Shown: positions 6,185 through 12,151 of the stretch, piece by piece
Numbering within the stretch: the first letter of the stretch is position 1
Layout of the letters: each line of letters begins with the position of its first letter
NCBI GenBank assembly: GCA_021205375.1
Contig: JAJPXR010000173.1
Span: forward strand, 1 to 12,204
Direction of reading: 5' to 3'
DNA length: 12,204 nt
DNA from: Clostridiales bacterium
Lineage (GTDB): Bacteria; Bacillota; Clostridia; Oscillospirales; Oscillospiraceae
Notes under the pieces: generated by a model
The model's input: only the letters and a program-made list of their open reading frames with translations
Told to the model about the DNA's origin: nothing
Databases searched by the model: none
Made by a program: the position numbers and the translations under genes

Positions 6185-6798
6185 CACTCTTTGGGCAGCT
6201 TTTTCCTGAGCCAGCGGTCTGCGACCACGCACGCCGCCCCGTAGAACAGCCAGCACAGCGCATCGACGACAAAGTAACCACGCGGGTCCGGGATAGGCGC
6301 CAAATACCAGCCAGACAGCACATTGAACACGCAGGAGATGGGCATCAGCGCCAGCAGCCACACGTTGACCAGCCAAAACCATCTGGCGGCGCTCCGGGTG
6401 TTCTCCCCCAGGAGCTGGCCCACGGCAAACACCGCGCAGCCCGCCGCCATAAGGATGAAACCCACCATCACAGCCAATTCTGTGTACCGGGTCAGCCAAA
6501 TGCCAATGGCTGTCACCAGCCCGATGAAGTTCAGGGCGGTGCCGATTATGGTGAAGATACGGGCGTCGGGCTTTCCCTTCACCGGCTGCTCCGGCAACGG
6601 CTCAATGCCCTTGAGCAGGTAGTCGGTAGTCACACCGAAGTAGTCGCTGAGCAGGATGATTTTGTTCAGGTCGGGAACGCTCTGCTCGCTCTCCCACTTG
6701 CTGACCGCCTGGCGGGAAACGCCCACCCGGTCCGCCAGCTCCTCCTGGGAGATCCCCTTCGCCTTCCGTAGCTGCTGGATCCTGTCTGCAATGTTCAT
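6184..6798 (-). CDS. XRE-family transcriptional regulator with C-terminal membrane domain
   Basis: The 204-residue protein begins with an XRE/Cro-C1 helix-turn-helix: IQQLRKAKGISQEELADRVG with GVSRQAVSKWE as the recognition helix (residues 7-36), ending in DYFGVTTDYLLKG (52-64). After a proline-rich linker come four hydrophobic segments (about 81-102, 107-130, 139-163 and 175-193). Such proteins likely sense a membrane-related or small-molecule signal and repress or activate nearby genes (inference). The ATG at 6798 was chosen because AAGGAGG is 9 bases upstream and it matches the normal start of the HTH; a longer in-frame reading to 6858 would run through the promoter. Palindromes in its promoter suggest autoregulation. 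The stop is adjacent to a 10-bp hairpin, then the small membrane and GNAT genes. Confidence 0.9.
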   Translation of the reverse strand: MNIADRIQQLRKAKGISQEELADRVGVSRQAVSKWESEQSVPDLNKIILLSDYFGVTTDYLLKGIEPLPEQPVKGKPDARIFTIIGTALNFIGLVTAIGIWLTRYTELAVMVGFILMAAGCAVFAVGQLLGENTRSAARWFWLVNVWLLALMPISCVFNVLSGWYLAPIPDPRGYFVVDALCWLFYGAACVVADRWLRKKLPKE

Positions 6799-6828
6799 AT
6801 CGAAATGCCTCCTTGTTTTGGTGGCTCC

Positions 6829-6858
6829 ATTGTACGAAAAACAGCGGTTGCGGCGCAA
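6829..6858 (-). promoter_or_regulatory. Probable promoter of the XRE regulator gene
   Basis: Read leftward, TTGCGC (6858-6853) is followed by an 18-base spacer and TACAAT (6834-6829), five of six bases matching the -10 consensus. Transcription would start near 6822, about 24 bases before the ATG at 6798. The -35 lies inside a perfect palindrome. Confidence 0.5.
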
Positions 6859-6893
6859 CCATTCCGGCCTTGCAGTTTGTCAACCGGTGGTTG
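6846..6893. promoter_or_regulatory. Pair of GGTTG-containing palindromes, candidate operators for the XRE regulator
   Basis: GGTTGCG-G-CGCAACC (6846-6860) overlaps the -35 of the regulator promoter. A second palindrome, CAACC-GGT-GGTTG (6881-6893), uses the same half-site GGTTG in the opposite arrangement. Their centres are 34 bases apart, about three helical turns. Shared half-sites over a promoter fit autorepression by a dimeric HTH protein; this is inferred, not shown. Confidence 0.5.
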
Positions 6894-6960
6894 CATGGGG
6901 GGGTTGGGCGGGTTTTCGGCGCTTTTCGTCCGACAATTTCCTTTTTCGGTGTGAAAATCT

Positions 6961-7248
6961 TTAATATTTCTCTGAAAAGGCGTCATAGAACTCAAGTTCT
7001 TCGTCCCAGGTTGTGTCCGTATCCATAAAGTTCTGCAAATCCAGTTTCATCCGCTCATATTTGAGCTGATACTCCTTCTCATCACAGAAAGCAGTATGGA
7101 CCATGCTACCGTACACGCCGCAGGTAATGGCGTAATAGGCTCGACATCTCTCTAGTGTTATTCTGCATTGGTCTTTGTACTCCTCGTCCAGCAAAACAAT
7201 TCCGCCTTCTGAGCCAATGTCGCCGTCCTTGCGAATGTCCTTCCACAC
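6961..7248 (-). CDS. Unrecognised small acidic protein, AT-richer than its neighbours
   Basis: I do not recognise this soluble protein of about 95 residues, which has no signal peptide or membrane helix. It starts WKDIRKDGDIGSEGGIVLLDEEY, has a cysteine-containing centre (RCRAYYAITCGVYGSMVHTAFC) and ends with the acidic DEELEFYDAFSEKY. Base composition and codon use are clearly more AT-rich than in the flanking genes, which suggests separate acquisition. No ATG start is available. GTG at 7248 is preceded by AAAGGTG at a spacing of about 6; GTG at 7257 is an alternative, and a GTG at 7296 lies inside the oadB terminator hairpin and is unlikely. The stop is TAA-less (TATTAA context): the final codon of the reading frame ends at 6961. 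Its compact acidic form recalls small immunity-type proteins, but this is only an impression. No promoter is seen; read-through from the oad operon is possible. Confidence 0.6.
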   Translation of the reverse strand: MWKDIRKDGDIGSEGGIVLLDEEYKDQCRITLERCRAYYAITCGVYGSMVHTAFCDEKEYQLKYERMKLDLQNFMDTDTTWDEELEFYDAFSEKY

Positions 7249-7275
7249 AAAAATCACCTTTTCGCTGTTACAAAT

Positions 7276-7303
7276 CGGGGCTGCGCCCAACGGCACAGCC
7301 CCG
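7276..7303 (-). terminator. Hairpin downstream of oadB, probable operon terminator
   Basis: CGGGGCTG (7276-7283) pairs with CAGCCCCG (7296-7303) around a 12-base loop, 21 bases beyond the oadB stop. On the minus strand it is followed by ATTTGT, a weak T-tract, so termination may be partial and allow read-through into the small gene at 6961-7248. Confidence 0.6.
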
Positions 7304-7324
7304 AATATTGTGTTTATGCGGTTA

Positions 7325-8524
7325 TCAGCCGAACACAGCCAGCAGGAAGCCAGCGGCCACGGCGGAACCGATGACGCCGGACACGTTGGGGCCCATGGCG
7401 TGCATCAGCAGGAAGTTGGAGGGGTTGTCCTTCTGGCCCTGGACCTGAGCAACACGGGCCGCCATCGGCACGGCGGACACGCCGGCGGAGCCGATGATGG
7501 GGTTGATCTTGCCATGGGTCAGGGTACACATGATCTGACCCACCAGCAGGCCGCCGCAGGTGGCGAAGCAGAAGGCCAGCAGGCCCAGCACGATGATCAT
7601 CAGAGTCCTGACGGACAGGAACTGGTCAGCGGTGGCGGTGGCGCCAACGGAAATGCCCAGGAAGATGGTGATGATGTTCATCAGGGCGTTCTGGACGGTG
7701 TCAGACAGACGGTCGCACACGCCGCAGTTGGCCCACAGGTTGCCCAGCATCAGGCAGCCCAGCAGAGCGGCCACGGAGGGCAGGATCAGGCAGCAGACGA
7801 TGGTGACCATGATGGGGAACACGATCTTCTCGGTCTGGGACACGGGGCGAAGCTGCTCCATCTTGATGGAGCGGCGCTCCTTGGATACGATGAGCTTCAT
7901 AAACGGCGGCTGAATCAGCGGGATCAGCGCCATATACGAATAGGCAGCCACGGCGATGGGACCCAGCAGGTCGGGGGCCAACTGGCTGGTCAGCCAGATA
8001 GCGGTAGGACCGTCGGCGCCGCCGATGATGCCGATGGAAGCGGCCTCAGGGCCGGAAAAGCCCAGAGCAATGGCCATCAGCAGGGCGGCGTACACGCCGA
8101 ACTGGGCGGCAGCGCCCAAAATCATGCTTTTGGGATTGGCCATCATGGGGCCGAAGTCGGTCATAGCGCCCACGCCCATGAAGATGATGGAGGGGTAAAG
8201 GCCCAGCTTGACGCCCAGATAGAGGATGTCCAGGAACCCGCCCTCGTGGAGGACGGCTCCAAAGTCGATGTTGGCGCCTGCACCTGCATACCACAGCTCC
8301 GCGTGATAGATGCCGGAACCGGGCAAGTTGGTCAGCAGCATACCGAAGGCGATGCCCACCAGCAACAGCGGCTCATACTTTTTGGCAATGCCCATGTACA
8401 GCAACAGGCAGGCAATGCAAATCATGATGATGGTCTTCAGCGCAGCGACAGGACCATCGGCAAACATATTGACAAAGCCGGTTTGGGCCGCCAAGTTGGA
8501 GAAAATTCTACCGATAAATTCCAT
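7325..8524 (-). CDS. oadB: Sodium-translocating decarboxylase beta subunit (OadB family)
   Basis: The 399-residue integral membrane protein is the sodium-pump subunit of a biotin-dependent decarboxylase: it decarboxylates carboxybiotin and couples this to Na+ export. Family hallmarks are MGVGAMTDFGPMMANP (116-131), GIIGGADGPTAIW (165-177) with the conserved aspartate D171, the following SYMALIPLIQPP (196-207), and GPNVSGVIG (378-386) near the C-terminus. Multiple hydrophobic helices cover the protein, and the length is normal. The ATG at 8524 has AAGGAGG 7 bases upstream and lies 12 bases after the biotin-carrier stop. It is the last gene of the oadA-oadG-biotin carrier-oadB operon. The GcdB and MmdB subunits are close relatives, so the decarboxylated substrate is judged from the alpha subunit; oxaloacetate is most likely. 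Confidence 0.95.
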   Translation of the reverse strand: MEFIGRIFSNLAAQTGFVNMFADGPVAALKTIIMICIACLLLYMGIAKKYEPLLLVGIAFGMLLTNLPGSGIYHAELWYAGAGANIDFGAVLHEGGFLDILYLGVKLGLYPSIIFMGVGAMTDFGPMMANPKSMILGAAAQFGVYAALLMAIALGFSGPEAASIGIIGGADGPTAIWLTSQLAPDLLGPIAVAAYSYMALIPLIQPPFMKLIVSKERRSIKMEQLRPVSQTEKIVFPIMVTIVCCLILPSVAALLGCLMLGNLWANCGVCDRLSDTVQNALMNIITIFLGISVGATATADQFLSVRTLMIIVLGLLAFCFATCGGLLVGQIMCTLTHGKINPIIGSAGVSAVPMAARVAQVQGQKDNPSNFLLMHAMGPNVSGVIGSAVAAGFLLAVFG

Positions 8525-8536
8525 ATTGGTTCCTCC

Positions 8537-8932
8537 TTAGGACAGGATCACCAGAGGATCACCAGTCTTGACAGCAGTACCCTGACCGGCAACGACCTGC
8601 GCGACGGTGCCGTCCCGGGGAGCGAGAACTTCATTTTCCATCTTCATGGCCTCGATGATGGCCACGATGTCGCCGCTCTTGATGGTCTGGCCGGCGCTGA
8701 CCTTCATGGAGACGACGGTGCCGGGCAGCGGAGCGGTGACAGGCTCACCGGCAGCGGTGGGCGCGGCAGCAGGAGCGGGTGCAGCAGCGGGAGCAGCGGC
8801 GGGTGCGGCAGCAGGGGCAGCGGGCGCGGCGGCGGCGGGAGCCAGAGCGTCGTACTCGTCGGCCAGGATGGCCTGACCCTTTTCGACAATGACCTCATAG
8901 GTCTTGTCGTTCAGTGTGATTTTATATTTCAT
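8537..8932 (-). CDS. Biotin carboxyl carrier subunit of the sodium-pumping decarboxylase
   Basis: The 131-residue carrier has an N-terminal segment (1-28), a flexible Ala/Pro linker (about 30-62, nearly only A and P) and a C-terminal biotinyl domain (66-131). EAMKMENEV (94-102) contains the biotinylated lysine K97, and LPGTVVSMKVSAGQTIKSGD precedes it as usual. It shuttles CO2 as carboxybiotin between the OadA carboxyltransferase and OadB. In Klebsiella-type OadA this domain is fused to the alpha subunit; here it is a separate protein, as in MmdC- and GcdC-containing pumps. The ATG at 8932 follows AAGGAGG and lies 1 base beyond the oadG stop, so translation is probably coupled. Confidence 0.95.
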   Translation of the reverse strand: MKYKITLNDKTYEVIVEKGQAILADEYDALAPAAAAPAAPAAAPAAAPAAAPAPAAAPTAAGEPVTAPLPGTVVSMKVSAGQTIKSGDIVAIIEAMKMENEVLAPRDGTVAQVVAGQGTAVKTGDPLVILS

Positions 8933-8933
8933 C

Positions 8934-9272
8934 TCACTTTACCTCCTTGATGGAAATAAATCTCAGCTCATTCAGCGGGGTTTTCAGCTCGTCGGCGACG
9001 ATGGCCATGATCATGGCGGCGGTGCGGTCGGGCACGTCATGCAGCATGACGCCGCCGCAAGACCCCTTGGCCAGAGGCGCGGGGGTGGCGGCAGGAGCGG
9101 GAGCATCGGGAACGGAGTTGGGGGCGGCGTTTGCCTTGCCGCGGTTCTCAATGCTGGCGATGACCTTGCTCTCGAGGATGATGATCGCCATCAGCAGCAC
9201 CAGCACGCCGAACACGACGGCCATGCCCAGCACGGTGACGCCCAGGCCTTCAACAATCGTAATTTCTTCCAT
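8934..9272 (-). CDS. oadG: Decarboxylase gamma/delta-type membrane subunit (OadG family)
   Basis: The 112-residue protein has one N-terminal transmembrane helix (about 11-34, VTVLGMAVVFGVLVLLMAII), an Ala/Pro-rich linker (about 48-68), then a small C-terminal region (VMLHDVPDRTAAMIMAIVADEL). OadG subunits anchor and stabilise the decarboxylase at the membrane and join the soluble alpha subunit to OadB. The helix-linker layout and its place between oadA and the biotin-carrier gene support the call. Of the family's divergent small subunits (OadG, MmdD), sequence alone does not settle the exact type. The ATG at 9272 has GGAGG 8 bases upstream and lies 18 bases after the oadA stop. Confidence 0.85.
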   Translation of the reverse strand: MEEITIVEGLGVTVLGMAVVFGVLVLLMAIIILESKVIASIENRGKANAAPNSVPDAPAPAATPAPLAKGSCGGVMLHDVPDRTAAMIMAIVADELKTPLNELRFISIKEVK

Positions 9273-9290
9273 AGAATATACCTCCTGCGC

Positions 9291-10697
9291 TTATTCCTCG
9301 TCGAGGGTTTCCATGGTGTACTTGCAGGTGCGCTCTTCCTTCTCCTTGCGGGCCTCGAAGTAGTCCTTGGCCTGCTTGGGGAAGCAGATGTAGCTCATGA
9401 TGTCCTCTTCGCTGCGGGCCAGGTCGCCCAGGTCCTTCTTGGCCTGCTCGAAGTCCTCGCCGGTGCGCTTGGAGTCCTCAATGCGGCAGTCGATGGGCTT
9501 GCCGCCCTCGCCCAGGATCTTCTTCTCCAGGTCGGGGTTCACAGGAGCGGGCGCGATGCCGTACTCACCCTTGAAGTAGTTCTTGACCTCGTTGGAGATG
9601 TTCTTGTAGCGCTCGCCCACCAGCACGTTGGTGACGGCCTGGTTGCCAACCATCTGAGACAGGGGGGTGACCAGAGGAGGATAGCCCATGTCGGCCCGGA
9701 CAGCGGGGATCTCGGCCAGAGCTTCGTCGAACTTGTCCATGGCGTCCATGTCGGTCAGGTTGGCGATCATGTTGGACAGCATACCGCCGGGGACCTTGTA
9801 GACCAGGGCCTGGGAATCGGTAGCCATGCTCTTGGGGTTGATGAGGCCGTTGTCGATGTACTTCTGCTTGACGGGCTTGAAGAAGTCGTTGACCTCGTTG
9901 ATGGCCTTCTCGTTCAGGCCGGTCTCGATGCCGTACTGAGACAGAGCGTAGAACATGGTCTCGGTGGCGGGCTGAGAGGTGCCGTTGGAGAAGCAGGAAG
10001 TAGCGGTGTCGATGACGTCGATACCGGACTCGATGGCCTTGGTGACGGTCTGGTAAGCCATGCCGGTGGTGCAGTGGGTGTGGAGGATCAGGGGCATGTC
10101 GCCCACGGCGTCCTTGATGCCCTTGATGAGGTGCTCGGCCTCATAGGGGCTCATGGTGCCGGCCATATCCTTCAGGCAGATGGTGTCGAAGCCCATGTTC
10201 TGCAGCTCCTTGCACATCTCCACGTACTTATCCACCGTGTGGACGGGGGACTGGGTGTAGGAGATACAGCCGGAGGCCACGGTGTTGGCGGTGGCGTACT
10301 TCTTGGTGGCGTCCAGGGCGGTGCCCAGGTTGCGGAAGTCGTTCAGCGCGTCGAAGATACGCAGGATGTCGATGCCGTTCTTGATGGACAGCTCGACGAA
10401 CTTCTCCACCACGTCGTCGTGGTAATGTTTGTAGCCCAGCAGGTTCTGACCCCGCAGCAGCATTTGCAGCTTGGTGTTGGGCATATTCTTGCGGATGCCC
10501 CGCAGACGCTCCCAGGGATCTTCGTCCAGGTAACGCAGGCAGGAGTCGAACGTGGCGCCGCCCCAGCACTCCACTGAATAATAGCCGGCCTTGTCCATCG
10601 TGGAGAGGATCGGCTCATAATCAGAATAAGGAAGGCGGGTAGCCATCAGGGACTGGTTTGCATCACGCAATACGGTTTCAGTGAATTGAACTCGCAT
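9291..10697 (-). CDS. oadA: Oxaloacetate decarboxylase alpha-type carboxyltransferase subunit
   Basis: The 468-residue cytosolic subunit transfers the carboxyl group from oxaloacetate (or a related 2-oxo acid) to biotin. The TIM-barrel carboxyltransferase domain starts FTETVLRDANQSLMATRL (5-22), with metal ligand D12. CLKDMAG (174-180) holds the lysine K176 that is carbamylated in this family, and HTH (206-208) gives two metal-binding histidines. The C-terminal half is the conserved carboxylase domain (PYC_OADA), and the protein ends without a biotin domain, which is encoded separately two genes downstream. The ATG at 10697 was chosen because GGAGG is 9 bases upstream and it matches the family N-terminus; the in-frame extension to 10907 crosses the promoter. 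First gene of the operon. Transcarboxylase 5S and pyruvate carboxylase PycB share the domain, but the sodium-pump neighbours favour OadA. Confidence 0.95.
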   Translation of the reverse strand: MRVQFTETVLRDANQSLMATRLPYSDYEPILSTMDKAGYYSVECWGGATFDSCLRYLDEDPWERLRGIRKNMPNTKLQMLLRGQNLLGYKHYHDDVVEKFVELSIKNGIDILRIFDALNDFRNLGTALDATKKYATANTVASGCISYTQSPVHTVDKYVEMCKELQNMGFDTICLKDMAGTMSPYEAEHLIKGIKDAVGDMPLILHTHCTTGMAYQTVTKAIESGIDVIDTATSCFSNGTSQPATETMFYALSQYGIETGLNEKAINEVNDFFKPVKQKYIDNGLINPKSMATDSQALVYKVPGGMLSNMIANLTDMDAMDKFDEALAEIPAVRADMGYPPLVTPLSQMVGNQAVTNVLVGERYKNISNEVKNYFKGEYGIAPAPVNPDLEKKILGEGGKPIDCRIEDSKRTGEDFEQAKKDLGDLARSEEDIMSYICFPKQAKDYFEARKEKEERTCKYTMETLDEE

Positions 10698-10820
10698 AAC
10701 GTTACACCTCCATTTTTTCTTTTCGCGGTTGCTTTTTGTGGTTGTCCTTTCATCGGCAACATCTGTCGTCACAGAGAAGCACTGGCAGAAAGAACAAACG
10801 CTAACTTTGTTCCAAGTGTA

Positions 10821-10848
10821 ATTATAACAAAAACACGGAGAAAGTAAA
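10821..10848 (-). promoter_or_regulatory. Promoter of the oad operon
   Basis: Read leftward, TTTACT (10848-10843) is followed by a 16-base spacer and consensus TATAAT (10826-10821) with a TG one base upstream (extended -10). A strongly AT-rich stretch at 10849-10912 upstream could act as an UP element. Transcription from about 10814 gives a leader of some 117 bases before oadA; apart from a weak TCTGT/ACAGA inverted repeat at 10762-10775 I see no riboswitch or leader peptide. Bases 10913-11019 contain no supported feature. Confidence 0.7.
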
Positions 10849-11019
10849 GAGGAAAAGTAAAAAAACAACCATTTTAAAAGACTTTCATAAAATATCTTAT
10901 TTTTCACGTTTGTCCTTCCGGGAACTGCCGACCTGCGGCGGTGCGCTGGGAAAAATTCCTCTGCCTCCGGCCTTCCGCAGCCCGGAACAGTCGGATTTGC
11001 GAATTTCCTGAAATTATGC

Positions 11020-11048
11020 TTGACTTTTCCCCGCCGGGTCAGTATAAT
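11020..11048 (+). promoter_or_regulatory. Strong sigma-A promoter of the tRNA-Val gene
   Basis: TTGACT (11020-11025) and TATAAT (11043-11048) are separated by the ideal 17 bases. Transcription would start near 11055, giving a 26-base 5' leader that contains a CGTTGG/CCAACG hairpin (11055-11060 with 11068-11073) just before the mature tRNA end. Confidence 0.85.
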
Positions 11049-11080
11049 ATCATACGTTGGGAATGTGCCAACGACAATTT

Positions 11081-11157
11081 GGACGATTAGCTCAGCTGGC
11101 TAGAGCATTCGCTTGACGTGCGAAGGGTCAGGAGTTCAAATCTCTTATCGTCCACCA
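11081..11157 (+). tRNA. tRNA-Val (anticodon GAC), CCA end encoded
   Basis: The cloverleaf folds cleanly. The acceptor stem is GGACGAT (11081-11087) with ATCGTCC (11147-11153), and the D-stem is GCTC/GAGC. The anticodon stem TTCGC/GCGAA surrounds loop TTGACGT with anticodon GAC at 11115-11117. The T-arm AGGAG/CTCTT, with one G-T pair, encloses loop TTCAAAT. A discriminator A and genomically encoded CCA (11155-11157) end the gene. It reads GUC and GUU valine codons, and has its own promoter and terminator as a single-gene unit. Confidence 0.95.
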
Positions 11158-11162
11158 TTTGG

Positions 11163-11189
11163 TCCCCTCCCAGGGGATATTTTTATTTC
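11163..11189 (+). terminator. Intrinsic terminator of the tRNA-Val gene
   Basis: TCCCCT (11163-11168) pairs with AGGGGA (11172-11177) around a CCC loop and is followed by TATTTTTATTT, starting 5 bases after the encoded CCA. Confidence 0.85.
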
Positions 11190-11223
11190 TGATTATCCGA
11201 TTTACTCAGCCATGTACTGAGAA

Positions 11224-11284
11224 CCCCTCCGCCACCGCCTGAAGGCGGCGGCCTTCCTCCCCTTTCAGGGGAGGCAAGAGGGGC
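11224..11284 (+). repeat. GC-rich double-palindrome intergenic repeat, copy 2 (complete)
   Basis: CCGCCT/AGGCGG (11235-11240 and 11243-11248) and CCTCCCCT/AGGGGAGG (11256-11263 and 11267-11274) form two hairpins in tandem. They are enclosed by an outer complementary pair CCCCTC (11224-11229) and GAGGGG (11278-11283), so the element has short terminal inverted repeats. 47 of 49 aligned bases agree with copy 1 at the left edge, and the two differences leave the stems intact. It lies in a gene-free stretch between the tRNA terminator and the GtrA terminator. Bases 11285-11415 are AT-rich, with nothing I can support. Confidence 0.85.
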
Positions 11285-11415
11285 TAGTGATTGTCATCTG
11301 GTGGTGTTTTTGTTCAATAGATACGGAGTTTTCAGTGGGGAAATTCTCTTTCTAACCGCTAAAAACACGGCTGTTGCAAAGGAAATCACCACTTTGTAGT
11401 TATATGAATCGCGCC

Positions 11416-11449
11416 AAAACGGGACCGGCCAGCAGGCCGATCCCGTTTT
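11416..11449. terminator. Strong bidirectional terminator downstream of the GtrA-family gene
   Basis: A 15-base stem (11416-11430 with 11435-11449, one C-A mismatch) encloses AGCA. On the minus strand, the direction of the GtrA gene, it ends in a TTTT run; on the plus strand it is followed by TTTTTTGATTTTTTTT. It lies 29 bases beyond the GtrA stop codon. Confidence 0.85.
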
Positions 11450-11478
11450 TTGATTTTTTTTGGTTGTCTCTGAGCGGC

Positions 11479-12045
11479 TTACTTCCTCTTTCCGAAGTTC
11501 TCCGCGAAGATGATCTTGTTCAGCACGAAGAACACCACCATGGACACGCCGCCGTTCAGGACGATGGTGACGATGTTGTAAATGGCCGCAGGGACGAGGT
11601 AGCTGGCTACGCCGACCCACACGCTGTTGATGGAGTTGACGATGAGGGTGATGACCACCCAGCCCAGGAAGTAGATGGGGATCTGGAGGGCCAGGGGGCC
11701 GTGGCTTTTAAAGGTCACGTTCCGCTGGAGGGGGAAGTTGATGCACTCGCCCAGGAAGCTGGACACCAGGTAGGCGTACAGGTAGGCCAGGCCGCCGTCC
11801 TCCACGGCGTAGCCGATGACGTTGAAGGTGAAGCTGACACCGAACAGGCTGCCCTGGATGGAGGGCCAGCCCCAGCCAATGGTGGCGTAAGCGGCGAACA
11901 GCGCCGGCAGGAACATCAGCATCAGGTACTTCAAAAAGGTGACCACATAGCTGAAAATGACGAACAGACCACCCTCCCGCAGCCAACGGGCCGCGCCGGG
12001 ATGGGAGTCAGCGAAGGATTCCCAAAAGTTTTTCAAAGCGTTCAT
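11479..12045 (-). CDS. GtrA-family membrane protein
   Basis: The 188-residue protein has about four transmembrane helices: roughly 28-52, 68-90 (weaker), 112-135 and 150-178. The motif FPLQRNVTFKSHG after the second helical pair is the hallmark of GtrA proteins (F-x-x-x-R-x-x-T/W-F). GtrA family members act in cell-surface polysaccharide work, proposed to move lipid-linked sugars across the membrane. No glycosyltransferase gene adjoins it within the window, so its substrate is unknown. It is longer than a typical GtrA (about 130-150 residues), with an extra soluble N-terminus of about 25 residues and wider loops. The ATG at 12045 was chosen because AAAGGGGAA lies about 8 bases upstream; a longer in-frame start at 12129 would overlap the promoter. 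It is a single-gene unit with its own terminator. Confidence 0.8.
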   Translation of the reverse strand: MNALKNFWESFADSHPGAARWLREGGLFVIFSYVVTFLKYLMLMFLPALFAAYATIGWGWPSIQGSLFGVSFTFNVIGYAVEDGGLAYLYAYLVSSFLGECINFPLQRNVTFKSHGPLALQIPIYFLGWVVITLIVNSINSVWVGVASYLVPAAIYNIVTIVLNGGVSMVVFFVLNKIIFAENFGKRK

Positions 12046-12108
12046 GGAACAGTTCCCCTTTCGTTGGTTTTCTTTTGTGGTATCCCTCTGAATCAGCATT
12101 TTTTGCCC

Positions 12109-12114
12109 AGTATA
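12109..12114 (-). promoter_or_regulatory. Candidate -10 element for the GtrA-family gene
   Basis: Read leftward this is TATACT, five of six bases matching the -10 consensus, about 57 bases of leader before the ATG at 12045. No convincing -35 is seen at 16-18 bases, so the promoter is tentative. Confidence 0.35.
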
Positions 12115-12151
12115 GTGTAAGTTTTCCACAGAGAACCGCCGTTCGGTAACT

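Noticed and set aside
7175..8950. Long plus-strand reading frame (591 codons) over oadB and the biotin carrier gene
   Set aside because: Its translation is dominated by H, G, Q and D with no domain, and it lies fully opposite the conserved decarboxylase genes.
8904..10577. Long plus-strand reading frame over oadA
   Set aside because: It is the antisense shadow of oadA; the protein has no recognisable motif and no ribosome-binding site.
10698..10814. Riboswitch or leader peptide in the oad leader
   Set aside because: Only a weak 5-base inverted repeat is present; no known riboswitch core or terminator/antiterminator pair could be recognised.
10698..10907. N-terminal extension of oadA by 70 residues
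   Set aside because: The extension covers the TATAAT promoter and leader, and its sequence does not match the family; the ATG at 10697 has GGAGG and the conserved start.
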